Below the pieces are notes generated by a model, which was not told the origin of the DNA, did no database searches, and saw only the letters and a list, made by a program, of their open reading frames with translations. The translations under genes and the position numbers were made by a program. Shown here piece by piece: positions 22,701-35,013 of a DNA stretch of 64,000 nt (the stretch's first letter is position 1; each line of letters opens with the position of its first letter). Origin of the DNA: Aspidapion aeneum (Eukaryota > Arthropoda > Insecta > Coleoptera > Brentidae); NCBI GenBank assembly GCA_963576565.1, contig OY755038.1, forward strand, positions 60,798,366 to 60,862,365. The letters run 5' to 3'.

Positions 22701-24785
22701 GATTGGAATGGAAATCACAAGTTTTGGGTTTTATTGACATTATACTTAGGGAATAGGGGAAATGTCTAATAAAAAGTTTTTTTGGTTTAGGCCTAGTTTT
22801 GTTGAGATAACAAAAGCTTAATTGGGGCCGGGAGGTTATTATGCTCTTTTAAAATTAATGTAATAGTTTTGGTTCTTGATTTTGTTCTCTGGTTTTTGCA
22901 CAGGATTATTCCCAACTGTTTCATTTCAAAATGTCATTTATAAGTGATAGGGTCTCATTAGCCCTTGGACATTTGGTAATTTTGCTTTGACTAATAGTTG
23001 TGAAAAGGGCACAACTTAATTTTATATCTCGTGAACACCAGGAATAAGGATCTGAGAATGCATCAAGCAGTAAATTTTTTTTGATTAGAGGTTGTGTGTA
23101 AAAACACTTGAGTAGGCAGATTTAGTTTTACAACGTTCTTATAGGTGAACCTTGAAATTGTTTCCATATTTGTTTTTTGTGAAAGGGCACACAAGATAAT
23201 TCTTTACGGGGTTGAGTGCAAAGTTTAAAACTTAGGTTCACATTATTATAGTGGTACAGTAAATGAGTACTCACGTTGTTTGTTTCCTTTAGTAATAATT
23301 TTAAACAAATATACTAACATCGTTTGGTTTTTTTGTAACATAAATATTTTTTTAACTTTTCCTAAACTGATTGTTTTTTTTTGCAATTACGATTTTTATA
23401 CCTTATGATTCTTAAGTAAATTTAATTTTCAACATTTTTTTTGTATAGTAAATTAATTTTTCTAGCTCATTTACTTTTCACATTGCCACAGTTTTGGGAG
23501 AGGAAAGGTAATTGACAACTGTTTTTTTAAAGGAAAAGAACAAAAACTGTTGCATGACAACTCGAATAAGATTTTTCTGGTGTTGGTTTTATTAATTTTT
23601 TTTTTAAGGTTCACTAATAGGAGCTGCAACCCCACTTAAACATTTTTAATTTTTTTTGAAAATATTTTTTAAATATTTTTCTTTAAATATTTTTTTTTAA
23701 AAGGGAAACTTGATTTTCTTGTTGGACATTTTTTCCTTGGTGCATAGTAGTACCTTGCCCCTACAATGGTTTGACCAGTTTATTTAAATATTTTTTTTTG
23801 CTGAATTAAAATATAATTTTATTTCGAACCCTCACGTTTTAACAACCTATCATCATTTGTTTTAATTTTTTTTTCTTCTCCCTACTCCAAACCACCTATC
23901 AAAGTGGAGTAATTTTTGAAAATTTTAGTGAGTCACTAATTAATTTTTTTGACTATTGGACTACTGTGGTCGACACCAAAAAAAATTTTTTTTAATTTTT
24001 TTTTGGACACCTTTCGGTACGATCCTAGGGTCTTTTTGACCATGACCATGGTTTGCATCAATTTAGTTTAAGTTTTGGGAATTTCATTTTAATGAAGATT
24101 AGAGAGTTGCAGTCCTACCAAGACGTTATTTCTGTAAATTTTTTAATAACATCGGTAATTTTTTTTAATTTTTTTTAATTACACACAATATCCTTACTAG
24201 TCTAATTCGACGCAATTTCAGCGAGCGGATTTTTTTTAATTGAGCATATTTTACGATTTCTATAACATGAACATCTGTTCCGACGTTTATTGCGTTCACT
24301 TATATATTAAGGGATGATGTGACCTTAAGCAATGCATGTTTCGTGTAAACTCAGAGTAGGTAAGCAGGTTAAAGTGGGTTTTGATTTTTTCTTTTTAGAA
24401 AAATCATTGTATACGGCGATTTGGGTTTTTTTGAGGAGTTTATTAGTGGAGCCGTTCTGCAATAGCAGGAGTATACCCTAGCTTTGACTGTGTACAACAG
24501 CTTTGGGATTTTTTTGTTATAGGTAGTCTGTTGTACGTTCCATTTAGGGATAAATTTACCTATTCGGTTGCTGAGGTAAACAAACATCACTTAACTTTAA
24601 TTTTAATCCAGTTCAGCTAGGATAAGCGCAATTATTTTTTTTTGGTTTTACTCACGCAGGAGTGAAACATAAGACCTAAACACTGCCAAAACTCTTGTCT
24701 CTCTTTTACTTTTTTTTTACTTTTGTTATGGCTACTTGTTAATTCTAATTTAGGATTTAAGTAGATATTTCTCTCTGCAGGGTTG
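19738..24785 (+). other. Gypsy long T-rich untranslated leader
   Basis: About 5 kb between the primer-binding site and the BEL2 insertion, continuing at 31893-32163 to the gag start. The plus strand is visibly T-rich with many T7-T10 runs. I find no long open frame; 20896-21099 and 24369-24590 (minus) show no motif. It belongs to the Gypsy element because both ends join Gypsy sequence across the BEL2 target duplication. A leader this long is unusual. Its role is unknown. Confidence 0.7.
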
Positions 24786-24790
24786 GACGT

Positions 24791-25452
24791 TGAACAAGTT
24801 TCCCAACTTGTTTTTATTTTTGTAAATAATTATATTCTCTAATTTTCACTTACAATTAGAGAAGCTATCTCTCTTAGTTTTTAAATATTTTTGGGTTACA
24901 TTTTCTACGCTTACAAGCGTTTTTAGAATATTATTTTGATTTACTTTACGCTATATCTTTCCATATTTTAAATTTAAACTTCGCGCGCTTCTTCCAGCAA
25001 TGAAGGATTTGAGATAAGCGGCTAAATTCGGCCTAGCAGACGAAAACGCCGATGGTCTGCGAGAACAACTCAACCACGCGCCACGTGCAAGGAAAGTCAC
25101 CGCACCGCTATTATTTTATATTAAAATTGTGGAAACTATTAATTTTACGCTTTAGTTTATTAGATATTAGTGTTTGGAACATTTTGAACTATAGAACAAT
25201 GGAGAGTCTGGTACTTTGCGTATAATCGGGCTGGCCAGCCAAGTAGCTACAAAAGACATCTAAGGGTAAGTCGTTTCTTGATAATTTTTCATTGCTGCGC
25301 TATTTTTTAGTATTAAAGTTTTTAGGCTCTTTTTTCCCTGTTGGAGCCCTGTGGAAAGATACAGTCCCTCTTAACTCCCCCACGTTTTTCTCGAGCTATC
25401 TCGAGTGGTCCTTCGGTATATTTTATTTTCTACAGAAGGCCTAACCTCACCA
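24791..25452 (+). repeat. BEL2 5' LTR
   Basis: Matches 31226-31887 except at about three positions (for example tctggtactttgcg versus tctgatacttcgcg). A strong donor-like ggtaagtcg lies at 25265-25273, possibly a splice donor in the transcribed part. Confidence 0.95.
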
Positions 25453-25454
25453 TT

Positions 25455-25471
25455 TGGTCCAGGTTCGAGCC
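25455..25471 (+). promoter_or_regulatory. BEL2 primer-binding site
   Basis: tggtccaggttcgagcc starts two bases after the LTR. It begins with TGG and is complementary to a tRNA-like 3' end with a T-arm-like segment. Confidence 0.6.
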
Positions 25472-25813
25472 TGATAACAGGACCCCGGGAAAAATTAAAG
25501 TCTAAATCGCATTTTGTTAAAAATAAAATTTTTAATAAATACGCATGACCTTAATCTTTTTGCTGTGCTAGCAGTAAAAATAACAAGTAAAAAAGTACCG
25601 AACGCGCATTGTTTTCGCGCATTTCCTACCTCTTTTTGGCTTGGCGTCACCTGCACGTAGGAAAAGTTAAGATATTAGAGAGGTAAATGAGACTTGTTTA
25701 CATTTTTTATCGCCTATTTTCTTTTCTTTTTAAACGCTTTTAATTTTTAAATATTAAAAATTTCGGAAACTAATCGTTCACCTGTTTTAACGGAGTTTTT
25801 TAAAAACATTACA

Positions 25814-28800
25814 ATGAGTACGCAACTTAAGAAGTTAGAAGCACTCCGTAATGTGCAACATAATCGCATTAATACTCTTCATAACTTAGCTAATGCTTGC
25901 CTAACGGATGATACAAAAAAACCGTGTTTACAGGTTCGACTTATCGACCTTGATGAAATGAAAGAATCATTTTTTATTTATCAAAATCAAATAATAGAGG
26001 CTTATTCGGCAAGTCCGGAGAGACTGGAAGAAGAAAATGAACGCCTTACTGAGTTTGACGACAGCTTCTATGATATTAAAAGAATTCAAAAACAACTATT
26101 TGAGGTGAAAATTGAAGCTCCTCAACCTCAAAACTTAACGCAAATTTCAAATTCTTCTGATCCAGACCGCTTTATGGCGTCTTTAATGCCAAGACTGCGC
26201 ATTGTCGAATTTCATGGCGACATCACTAAGTTTCCAACCTTTCTAGATATGTACAATAGTTCTGTACACAATAATCCTAGTATTCCTACAAACGCTAAAT
26301 TTAATTTGTTACTGTCCTACCTAAAAGGACCGCCTTTAAACGTAGTTAAACACTTACAAATAACCGACGCTAATTATATAATCGCTTACAATACGCTTCT
26401 AAAACGCTATCATAACCCCCGCTTATCGGCTCAAACTTATTGGCGCTCCGTGTATAATTTTCCCGCTCTCAAAGACGACAATCCAGAAACGCTGCGCACG
26501 CTGCTTGATGTTTTTTCAGAAAACATTGAGGCTTTGAAAACTCTAAATTACGACACTGATCAATGGTGTTTTCCGCTCGCCAACATTTTACTAGATAAAT
26601 TGCCTGAGGTACTACTTTCGCGCTTTGAACTAGCTAATTCTAGGTCTAATGAAATGCCCAAATATCAAGAAATTTATAATTTCCTTGAAACTCAATGTAA
26701 TTCGCTTTATTCGCTACAATCTAAAAATAGATTTAAAAATAATAAACAGTTTTATAAAAATAACGCCTCGCCTTATTATACAAAAACGCTACTTGGTACG
26801 GAAAATACTCATTCTAAAGATAGATGCGCTTTTTGTGATTCTAACACACATTCAATATATTTATGTCACGCATTTAAAGGTAAATCTCCCTACGAACGCT
26901 ATACTTACGCTAAAAATAAGAAACTATGTTTAAATTGTTTAAGCTCAATACATTCAACAAATTCTTGTCAAAGTCTACGCTCATGTCGCTATTGCCCTGG
27001 TAATCAAAGACATCACTCATTAATTCATTTTGAGCGAAATTTTAATTACTCTAGTTCCCAAAATCAAAATAGATCACATTTTGATGCTAACGTGAATTTC
27101 TCACAAAATCTCTCTAATATTTCTCCCAACGCATCTCCAAGTAGTGCACCACGTGGTTACTTGGCCAGTCAGCAAAGTTTTAGATCCCCGGCTACTGGTT
27201 GTCCGCTTCAAAATTACTCTACTCAAAATAATAACAATTTTACTTCGACGTCTTCTAATTCACAAGTACCAATCGCAACTCCTTCGGGTTCTAACCCCAC
27301 GCATTGTGGTTTTATTTCTGCGCAATCGCAAGTTTTATTGTCAACTATCCTAGTAAAAATTCAAGACGTCCGCGGTAACTTTCAAACCGTTAGAGCCGTT
27401 TTAGACAGCGGTTCGCAAAACACTTTTTGTTCTCAAAAATTAGCGCAACAATTGGGCCTTCCAAGACAACCCTTATGTTCAAATATACAGGGGGTTGGAG
27501 GCAACTCTCTTACTTCTGATCTAGGATCGATTTTTATTAAAATTTGTAATTTTCAAAAACCAGATATCTTTGTGTCTACGCAAGCGATTATTTTGCAAAA
27601 AGTTTGTACTGATTTACCGTCAGTAAAAATAAATACAGAAAATTGGCATTTTATAAAAAATTTACCCTTAGCAGATCCCACTTTTTACAACCCTTCGCCT
27701 GTAAATTTACTAATTGGTATGGATCTATTTCCACTAATTATACAGGGTGAAAAAATCGCTAGCGATGATCCAAATCATCCCTTTGCTATGGGAACTATTT
27801 TCGGCTATATTTTGATGGGACAAATAAATCAACCCTTAATTTCTACCCCGCCAATTAATGCTCTTTTTTGTCAAAATGAAAATGACTCGCTTTCGCAATT
27901 AATTTCAAAATTTTGGGAAACCGACTGCGTCCCCCAAAAAACTCATTTGAAACCAGAGGATGAAATTTGTGAAAATTATTTTAAACAGAGCGTGTCGCGT
28001 AATCAAGACGGCCGGTATACTGTCTCCCTTCCCTTTCGCACATTTGAAAATCCACCGCAGTTTCCTGCAATAAAACAAGTCGCGCTAAATCGTTTCTTAT
28101 CTTTAGAAAAAAAACTGCTTCGCGATAAAAACTTGTATTGTGAATATTCTAAATTTATGAATGAATATTTGGAATTGGGTCATATGGACTATGACTCAGA
28201 AAAAGAAGACGATTCAGACAGCTATTTTATTCCACATTTCGCTGTTGTTAAAAATGAAGCTATCACTACTAAGACAAGGGTAGTTTTTAATGCGAGTATT
28301 ACTGACCCTTTTACGCATATTTCGCTTAATCAAGTATTATTATCGGGTCCAAAACTACAAAAAGATATTATTCAAATATTATTACATTTTCGCCTTAACC
28401 CTGTGACGCTCACCTGCGATATTCAAAAAATGTATCGTGGTATAAATATCAACCCTGATCATCAAAAATACCAAAAAATATTTTGGCGGTTTAACCCTAA
28501 TGACAAAGTTTCCGTTTTTAAACTACGAACTGTCACTTACGGAGTGAACTGTTCACCATATCTCGCTTTACGCACCCTTCAGCACTTAGCTGAGTCCGAA
28601 TATGATAACTACCCTCACGCTGCTAAAGTTATACTTAACGATACCTATATTGATGACGTCACTACTTCATGTAAAACGGTTCAAGAGGCGTTAAATTTGC
28701 AGCATGAGCTTACGGAGTTATTAGGAAACGCTGGCTTGAAATTACACAAATGGTCTAGCAATCGCTCAGAAGTGATCTCTCATTTAGATTCCTCCTTAGT

Positions 28801-31204
28801 CAACCCCGCAGTTTTATCTCTCGATTCGGATGACGTCACTAAGGTCTTAGGCCTGTGCTGGCATCCTTCCTATGACGAGTTTCGATTTAACATATTACCT
28901 AATCAGCAAAGCTGTACTAAAAGGACGCTTCTCTCTTTTTTAGCACGCTGCTATGACCCCCATGGGTATCTTACCCCAGTAACATTCACTTTAAAATATT
29001 TGATTCAACAAATTTGGTTACTTGGTATTTCCTGGGACGCCACGCCTACTTTAGAAATAGTTCGTCAGTGGACACTCTATCAATCTGAATTTTAAGTTTT
29101 AGAAAAATTTAGTTTACCCCGCCACATTGACATCACCAACGCCGAATCCATCGATCTCTGTGGTTTTTGTGATGCGAGTGAACGAGGGTACGCATGCGTA
29201 ATATACTTACGTGTCTTACGAAACGCTAAATATCACATATATTTTGTTCTTGCGAAAAGTCGCATCGCTCCACTTAAAAAATTTGTTAGTATTCCGAGAA
29301 TAGAACTTCTAGCCGCTACTCTTTTATCTGAGGTCTTAAAATACACATATGATATCTTTATAAAAAGGTTCACAATAAATAATATTTACGCTTTTTCGGA
29401 CGCAATGGTTGTTTTACACTGGATAAAATCCCATCCAAGTAAATGGAAAACTTTTGTCGCAAATCGTGTTAGTCTTATCCAAGATAATATTAATCCAGAA
29501 TGTTGGTTATATACCCCCACCTTTCTCAATAGTGCCGATGTAGCCAGCCGCGGCTGCTCGCCGAGTGAGCTTTTAAATCATCCCCTATGGTGGGCCGCCC
29601 CTAGTTTTTTACAAGAATCTTTCGATAAATGGCCAACAAAAATCCCGCAAGTCAAAATAAATGACAGTTTAGAGACTGAGGAACGAAAAAATGTTGCTCT
29701 GATTTCTTGTGACCGAATAACGGAAAATTTTTTAGATTCGCTTTTAAATAACAAATCCAATTTTTACGCTATTCAACTACTTTTAGCCCGCAGTTTACGA
29801 TTCATAAATAATTGTAGACTATCCGCAGACGTCAGAAAAAAGACAAATATAGATTGTATCGATCTCTTTAACGCTTTAAAATGTTTGGCTAAGCACGGAC
29901 AACAAAAATACTTTTCTGAAGTAATTCTTGACCTTCAAAACCAGAAAAAATGCATAAAACCCATACAAGGATTGAATCCCTTTTTAGACCAGGATGGTCT
30001 TATAAGAGTTGGAGGACGCATTCAACAAGCCATGACTATTTCTTGCGGACAAAAGCATCCTCTTCTTTTACCCAAGGAAAGTAGACTTTCTTATATTTTT
30101 ATTGAATATATGCACAAAAAATATTTGCATGTTGGAGTGCAAACAGTCCAATATCTCATTAGTCAAATTTTTTGGATTTTATCTGCCAAACGCTTAATTA
30201 AAACGGTTTTATCCAAATGTGTTCGTTGCTTTCGCGTCAAACCGCATTCTTATGAGCAAATCATGGGACAAATTCCGTCCTACCGCTTGATTCCACAAAA
30301 GCCTTTTACTTTTAGTGGAGTAGATTTTAGTGGTGCTATACCTATCACTCTCAGTAAACACAGAGGTGTAAAAACACAAAAAGCATATATCTGCCTTTTT
30401 ATTTGTCTAAATACTAAAGCTTTACATCTCGAGTTAGTGTCAGATCTAACTTCGGACGCTTTTTTAGCTGCGCTACGTCGCTTTGTTGCCCGAAGAGGTT
30501 ACATAAAAACTCTTTTTTCAGATAATGGCACAAATTTCGTTAAATCAAGCAAAGAATTGCTTGATCTTGCAAGAAATGCTTGCACGCAACAAGCTATCGC
30601 CTGAAATTTTATCCCTCCATCAGCTCCCCACTTCGGCGGTCTTTGGGAGTCAGGGATAAAATCAGTAAAAACTCACTTAATTTGTACCATTGGCTCGCAA
30701 ATTCTAAGTTATGAGGAGTTGTACACGGTTCTTTGTCAAATTGAGGCGATTTTAAATTCTCGCCCCTTGACCCCGCAATCTACCGACTGTAACGATCTAC
30801 AGGTTTTAACACCGGGACATTTTTTAACACATGGACCTTTAGTTTCTGTTCCTGATGAAGATTTTTCAAGTAAACCTGAGAATCGGTTATCGCGATGGAA
30901 CTTGGTCCAACGAATACAAGCCGATTTTTGGCGTCGTTGGAGCCAAGAATTTTTACATATCCTTCAAGTACGAAATAAATGGTTGGAACCATGCGCAGAG
31001 CCAAAAATAGGTACCCTCGTTTTTATCAAAGGCGAGTTATCACCGCCCCTTCAATGGCGGGTAGGTCGCATTATTGAAATTTTTAAAGGGCCTGATGGGC
31101 ACGCTAGGGTGGCAAATGTTCGTACCGCGTCCGGTATCTTGAAACGACCTTTAGTCAAGCTTTGCCCCCTTCCAATTGATTCAGATTCACCTACCGAAAA
31201 ATGA
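25814..31204 (+). pseudogene. BEL2 gag-pol polyprotein with two in-frame stop codons
   Basis: A single 1796-residue frame, read with two stops. Gag: N-terminal helical region (1-110), a DUF1759-like domain (about 130-290), then a Cys/His-rich cluster (CAFCDSNTHSIYLC to about 400). Aspartic protease: LDSGSQN (D531). RT: YIDD at residues 945-948 (28646-28657). RNase H: GFCDASERGYA (about 1118). Integrase: H2C2 finger (about 1430-1475), core D1504, D1570 and E1612. A stop (TAA, 29093-29095) lies between RT and RNase H. Another (TGA, 30602-30604) lies between the second aspartate and the glutamate, where related integrases have tryptophan. No frameshift seen. Start chosen at the first ATG after the leader. 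Confidence 0.92.
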
Positions 31205-31209
31205 TGCTC

Positions 31210-31225
31210 ATTTTGGTGGGCCGAA
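31210..31225 (+). promoter_or_regulatory. BEL2 polypurine-like tract
   Basis: attttggtgggccgaa lies directly before the 3' LTR and would prime plus-strand DNA synthesis. The tract is impure. Confidence 0.45.
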
Positions 31226-31887
31226 TGAACAAGTTTCCCAACTTGTTTTTATTTTTGTAAATAATTATATTCTCTAATTTTCACTTAAAATTAGAGAAGC
31301 TATCTCTCTTAGTTTTTAAATATTTTTGGGTTACATTTTCTACGCTTACAAGCGTTTTTAGAATATTATTTTGATTTACTTTACGCTATATCTTTCCATA
31401 TTTTAAATTTAAACTTCGCGCGCTTCTTCCAGCAATGAAGGATTTGAGATAAGCGGCTAAATTCGGCCTAGCAGACGAAAACGCCGATGGTCTGCGAGAA
31501 CAACTCAACCACGCGCCACGTGCAAGGAAAGTCACCGCACCGCTATTATTTTATATTAAAATTGTGGAAACTATTAATTTTACGCTTTAGTTTATTAGAT
31601 ATTAGTGTTTGGAACATTTTGAACTATAGAACAATGGAGAGTCTGATACTTCGCGTATAATCGGGCTGGCCAGCCAAGTAGCTACAAAAGACATCTAAGG
31701 GTAAGTCGTTTCTTGATAATTTTTCATTGCTGCGCTATTTTTTAGTATTAAAGTTTTTAGGCTCTTTTTTCCCTGTTGGAGCCCTGTGGAAAGATACAGT
31801 CCCTCTTAACTCCCCCACGTTTTTCTCGAGCTATCTCGAGTGGTCCTTCGGTATATTTTATTTTCTACAGAAGGCCTAACCTCACCA
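31226..31887 (+). repeat. BEL2 3' LTR
   Basis: 662 bp, same boundaries as the 5' copy, followed by the target duplication gacgt and then Gypsy leader. Confidence 0.95.
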
Positions 31888-31892
31888 GACGT

Positions 31893-32163
31893 CATAGTTG
31901 GTTGTACAAATACTTAATATAAATTATGATTACATTTTTAAATGCAAATAAATTTTATTTTCTTACTGCTCCGGTGTTTTTCGGTTTTGTTCGCGTCTGC
32001 CCGTATTTAAGTTTTATATTTTCTACATTTGTGAGAAAATTTATAGTGATTTTCACTAGTGAGTTTAAAGTGAACTTTGTGTTTGTTAATACGTGGTTTA
32101 GTTTTATAATTGGGAGGTATAATTAAGAGTTTTAAAGTTTAAAGTTTGATTATAAAAGGCACC
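31893..32163 (+). other. Gypsy leader, segment downstream of BEL2
   Basis: Resumes Gypsy sequence after the gacgt duplication and runs to the gag start. The short open frame 31926-32126 has no motif. Confidence 0.7.
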
Positions 32164-33960
32164 ATGGCTATTTCTTTGAGTCGGTTGTCGGACATAAGGT
32201 ACTTAGTCAAGGACAAGTTAATCTACGAATTAACATGGAGAGGCATAGCCATTGGATCGGTGGAAGAGATGAAGCAACAGCTCATACTGATTAGACAGAG
32301 AGAAAGGACCGATGGAAGTATGAGATACCCTCCGTATCCCTTTAAATTTGGCCAGGATGCTTTTAGCTGCATGAAGAAGCTAGATAGTCTAGTACCGCTG
32401 GTAGAGAAGTTCTCTGGTACGAGCAAGGAGGGAGAGTTTAGAAAAATCGCTGTAAGGTTGGAACACGTGTTGGCCAGGATAAATAACATGAATCCGTCTA
32501 ACTTTGAAGAAAGCCAAACGAAAGGCATACTGGTTGCGGAAACTTTGAGTTTGATTGGGAGGTTGCAGAGCCAAGCAACAGATTTACTAAGAGTTGGCGT
32601 TACCTCAGATGATGATGAAGCATCTGAAACCCAATCAACGAGTCGAAGCTCAGACCACTCGACAATTGCTGGCAACACACCTAACCAGTCTCATTTCCCG
32701 CAACCACAGCTCTCGAGCACACAAATATCAGCTCAACAGCCCACAAACCAACCGTCGGTCATTGCTCCATTGCAAATGCAAGTGCTAACGAACCCAACTC
32801 AAACATCAGTACAAGCACCACTCCCTATGCCGATTGAGAATTACGGTACAACAGCTTTTCAGTATCAACAACCGTCTACCGTTCCTTTGAGTTTAGCTGC
32901 CCTCCAAAGTAGCATAGCACCAATTGCTCAGTCACGACCATTTTCATGTTCGTCGCCAGTACCAATGTCAAGTGATCCGGGTACTTCATATCACGTTGCA
33001 CCTGTACCTCCGCATAAGTGGAACTTAAAGTTTACAGGTGAGAGGGGTACAATCTCCGTCACAGCATTTTTCGAGAGAGTGGACGAGTTGAGTCAGGCTA
33101 GAGGAGTCAGGAAAAAGGTTTTACTGAATTCGGGCATTGATCTTTTTAAAAAGTCAGCTTATACTTTTTACAAAGATGTACGTAGAGAAGTTCATACATG
33201 GGAACAGCTGGAACAGAGGTTCATGGCAGAGTATCTTCCTTCTTCATATGGCGAGAAGCTATTGAAGGAGATCCAAAAACGTAAACAAGGCCCTGGAGAG
33301 TCTATAGGGACCTACATTGCTGTCATGAACACATACTTCCAAAGACTTGGCTGTCCAGTTTCTGAAGAGGCAAAATTAGCTATCGTCTTCAGAAATATCG
33401 CGGACATCTATAAAAATGGGTTAATTGCTACTGAGGTCAATAGCCTATCACATTTAAAAGATTTGTGTCGTAGAATAGACCAGAGATATGGTTTAGAAGA
33501 GGAGAATTTTACACCTAGGAAAAACCAATCTATTGAGCCTGACTTGGCCTACGTTGACGTAGAGAGCGACAGTGACGATTTTTCAACAGGGGTTGATGCA
33601 ATTCAGATATCAGGTGCCGGGACATCAAATCAACAGAATTTGAATATTCCTGATAATAGATTTAACAGAGATAGGCAGCAGCCAGCAAGCAGTTCCGCTG
33701 CTAGAGCTGATAGAGATAGACAACAACCAGCTAGTGGTCAGTCTAGTGAAAATGATAGGGATAGACAACCACCACAAGGTGCTAGACCTGGTAGGGCGAA
33801 TAGAGACGTTGTTTGTTATAGATGCAACCAAACAGGGCACATGGCAATCGGGTGCGCATTACCTAGAGGTAAGCAGTGTTATTCGTGTGGTCAGGCAGGG
33901 GTAACAGTCAGAGAATGTCGTAATTGTAATCGTCAGGGAAACGGACCCAGGCGCTCGTAG
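32164..33960 (+). CDS. Gypsy gag
   Basis: 598 codons from ATG at 32164 (accATGg context; upstream in-frame TTG at 32146 is unlikely as start). The N-terminal ~150 residues are followed by a low-complexity Ser/Thr/Pro/Gln-rich stretch (about 160-280), then a retrotransposon gag domain (about 290-450, with WEQLEQRFMAEYLP). A repeated RDRQQPAS motif precedes the zinc knuckles. The first knuckle (CYRCNQTGHMAIGC) is a complete CCHC. The second (CYSCGQAGVTVREC) has Val where His is expected and is probably non-binding. Gag packages element RNA. The stop at 33958-33960 is followed by pol in the -1 frame, as in many Gypsy elements. Confidence 0.9.
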   Translation: MAISLSRLSDIRYLVKDKLIYELTWRGIAIGSVEEMKQQLILIRQRERTDGSMRYPPYPFKFGQDAFSCMKKLDSLVPLVEKFSGTSKEGEFRKIAVRLEHVLARINNMNPSNFEESQTKGILVAETLSLIGRLQSQATDLLRVGVTSDDDEASETQSTSRSSDHSTIAGNTPNQSHFPQPQLSSTQISAQQPTNQPSVIAPLQMQVLTNPTQTSVQAPLPMPIENYGTTAFQYQQPSTVPLSLAALQSSIAPIAQSRPFSCSSPVPMSSDPGTSYHVAPVPPHKWNLKFTGERGTISVTAFFERVDELSQARGVRKKVLLNSGIDLFKKSAYTFYKDVRREVHTWEQLEQRFMAEYLPSSYGEKLLKEIQKRKQGPGESIGTYIAVMNTYFQRLGCPVSEEAKLAIVFRNIADIYKNGLIATEVNSLSHLKDLCRRIDQRYGLEEENFTPRKNQSIEPDLAYVDVESDSDDFSTGVDAIQISGAGTSNQQNLNIPDNRFNRDRQQPASSSAARADRDRQQPASGQSSENDRDRQPPQGARPGRANRDVVCYRCNQTGHMAIGCALPRGKQCYSCGQAGVTVRECRNCNRQGNGPRRS

Positions 33961-35013
33961 GTGGTCGACCTTCGAGTCAGCCTGAACAAGCATCGACCGA
34001 TAGGCTAACGTACGTTTTAGATTATGTGATAAGTCATGCTCGTAAAGATGAGAGGCCTTATTTAGAAGTGGATGTGCTCGGAAACAAGTTATAAGGTTTG
34101 TTGGTTTCCGGGGCTTCACGTACCTTTTTAGGGAATCATGGTTGGTCAATCATCGAGAGGTTTGGTTTTTCACTTGATACGACGAAGAAGACGAGTTGTA
34201 TTGTGTCAAATGGTCAAAGCACGAGTAGTATTGGGACAGTGCAGCTTCCTATGCGAGTTCAGGATAAATTTAGGTTAATAGAGGTCGTCGTCGTTCCTGA
34301 GTTGCCGCACACTTTGATTTTAGGATTAGATTTTTGGATTTCAATGGGTATAGTACCGAACTTAAGTACTAATGAGTGGCACTTTGCCGATAATAAAGAT
34401 GTGATTTGTTCTTTAGAAACATCAGACCAACAAACAACTCTTACACCTTATGAATCAGAACGACTAGAGGAATTGGTCGTTAAATATAAGAATATGATGG
34501 GTGACTCACTAGGATGTACAGACAGGGTAGAGCATAAGATTACAACAGATGCAGCACCGATAAGACAACGTTTATATAAGGTCTCACCGGTCATTCAAAA
34601 ACTTATTGATGACGAGATCGACGAAATGCTGAAAATGGATGTGATAGAACGTAGTAGTGGTTCATGGGCTTCACCAGTGGTAATGGTTCAAAAGAAAAAC
34701 ACAAAGAAATATCGTTTCTGTGTAGACAACCGCAAATTGAACTCAGTGACGGCGCGTGATAGTTATCCTTTACCACTCGTATCCGAGACTCTTGACAAAT
34801 TGAAAGATGCTAAGTACTTGTCAACTTTAGATATCAAAAGCGCTTATTGGCAAGTACCAATGGAAGAATCATCGAAGCCACTAACAGCATTCATCTGTCG
34901 ACGAGGTCTCTTCCAATTTAAGCGGTTACCATTTGGTCTTCATAATGCACCTGCAACTTGGCAGAGACTCATAGATAGCATCATAGGAAACGACTTAGAC
35001 CCCTACGTGTACG
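33961..35013 (+). pseudogene. Gypsy pol, protease to mid-RT (stop and active-site loss)
   Basis: The pol frame is -1 to gag and recognisable from about 34018 (RPYLEVDVLG). A TAA at 34092-34094 interrupts it just before the protease. The protease active site reads LLVSGASRTFLG, with Val in place of the catalytic Asp (one T for A change). ILGLDFWISMGI follows. RT begins about 34540: SSGSWASPVVMVQKK, KYRFCVDNRKLN, STLDIKSAYWQ, FKRLPFGLHNAPATWQR. At 35013-35014 a 2-base deletion shifts the frame just before the catalytic YLDD. The longest open piece is 34098-35024, from a TTG. Confidence 0.9.

Larger units (their letters stand above)
24791..31887 (+). mobile_element. BEL2: near-complete BEL/Pao retrotransposon nested in the Gypsy leader
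   Basis: LTRs of 662 bp at 24791-25452 and 31226-31887 (TGAACAAG...CTCACCA), flanked by gacgt (24786-24790 and 31888-31892). I see three differences between the LTRs (about 0.5%). One gag-pol frame spans 25814-31204, broken only by two in-frame stops. This is the youngest insertion of the nest. It is a different BEL/Pao family from BEL1, with unrelated LTRs and diverged protein. Confidence 0.95.

Noticed and set aside
24791..31887. BEL2 and BEL1 as copies of one family
   Set aside because: Their LTRs (662 versus 470 bp) are unrelated and target duplications differ in length (5 versus 6 bp); the proteins are only homologous.
32146..32163. Upstream TTG as gag start
   Set aside because: The ATG at 32164 has good context and is the first ATG of the frame.
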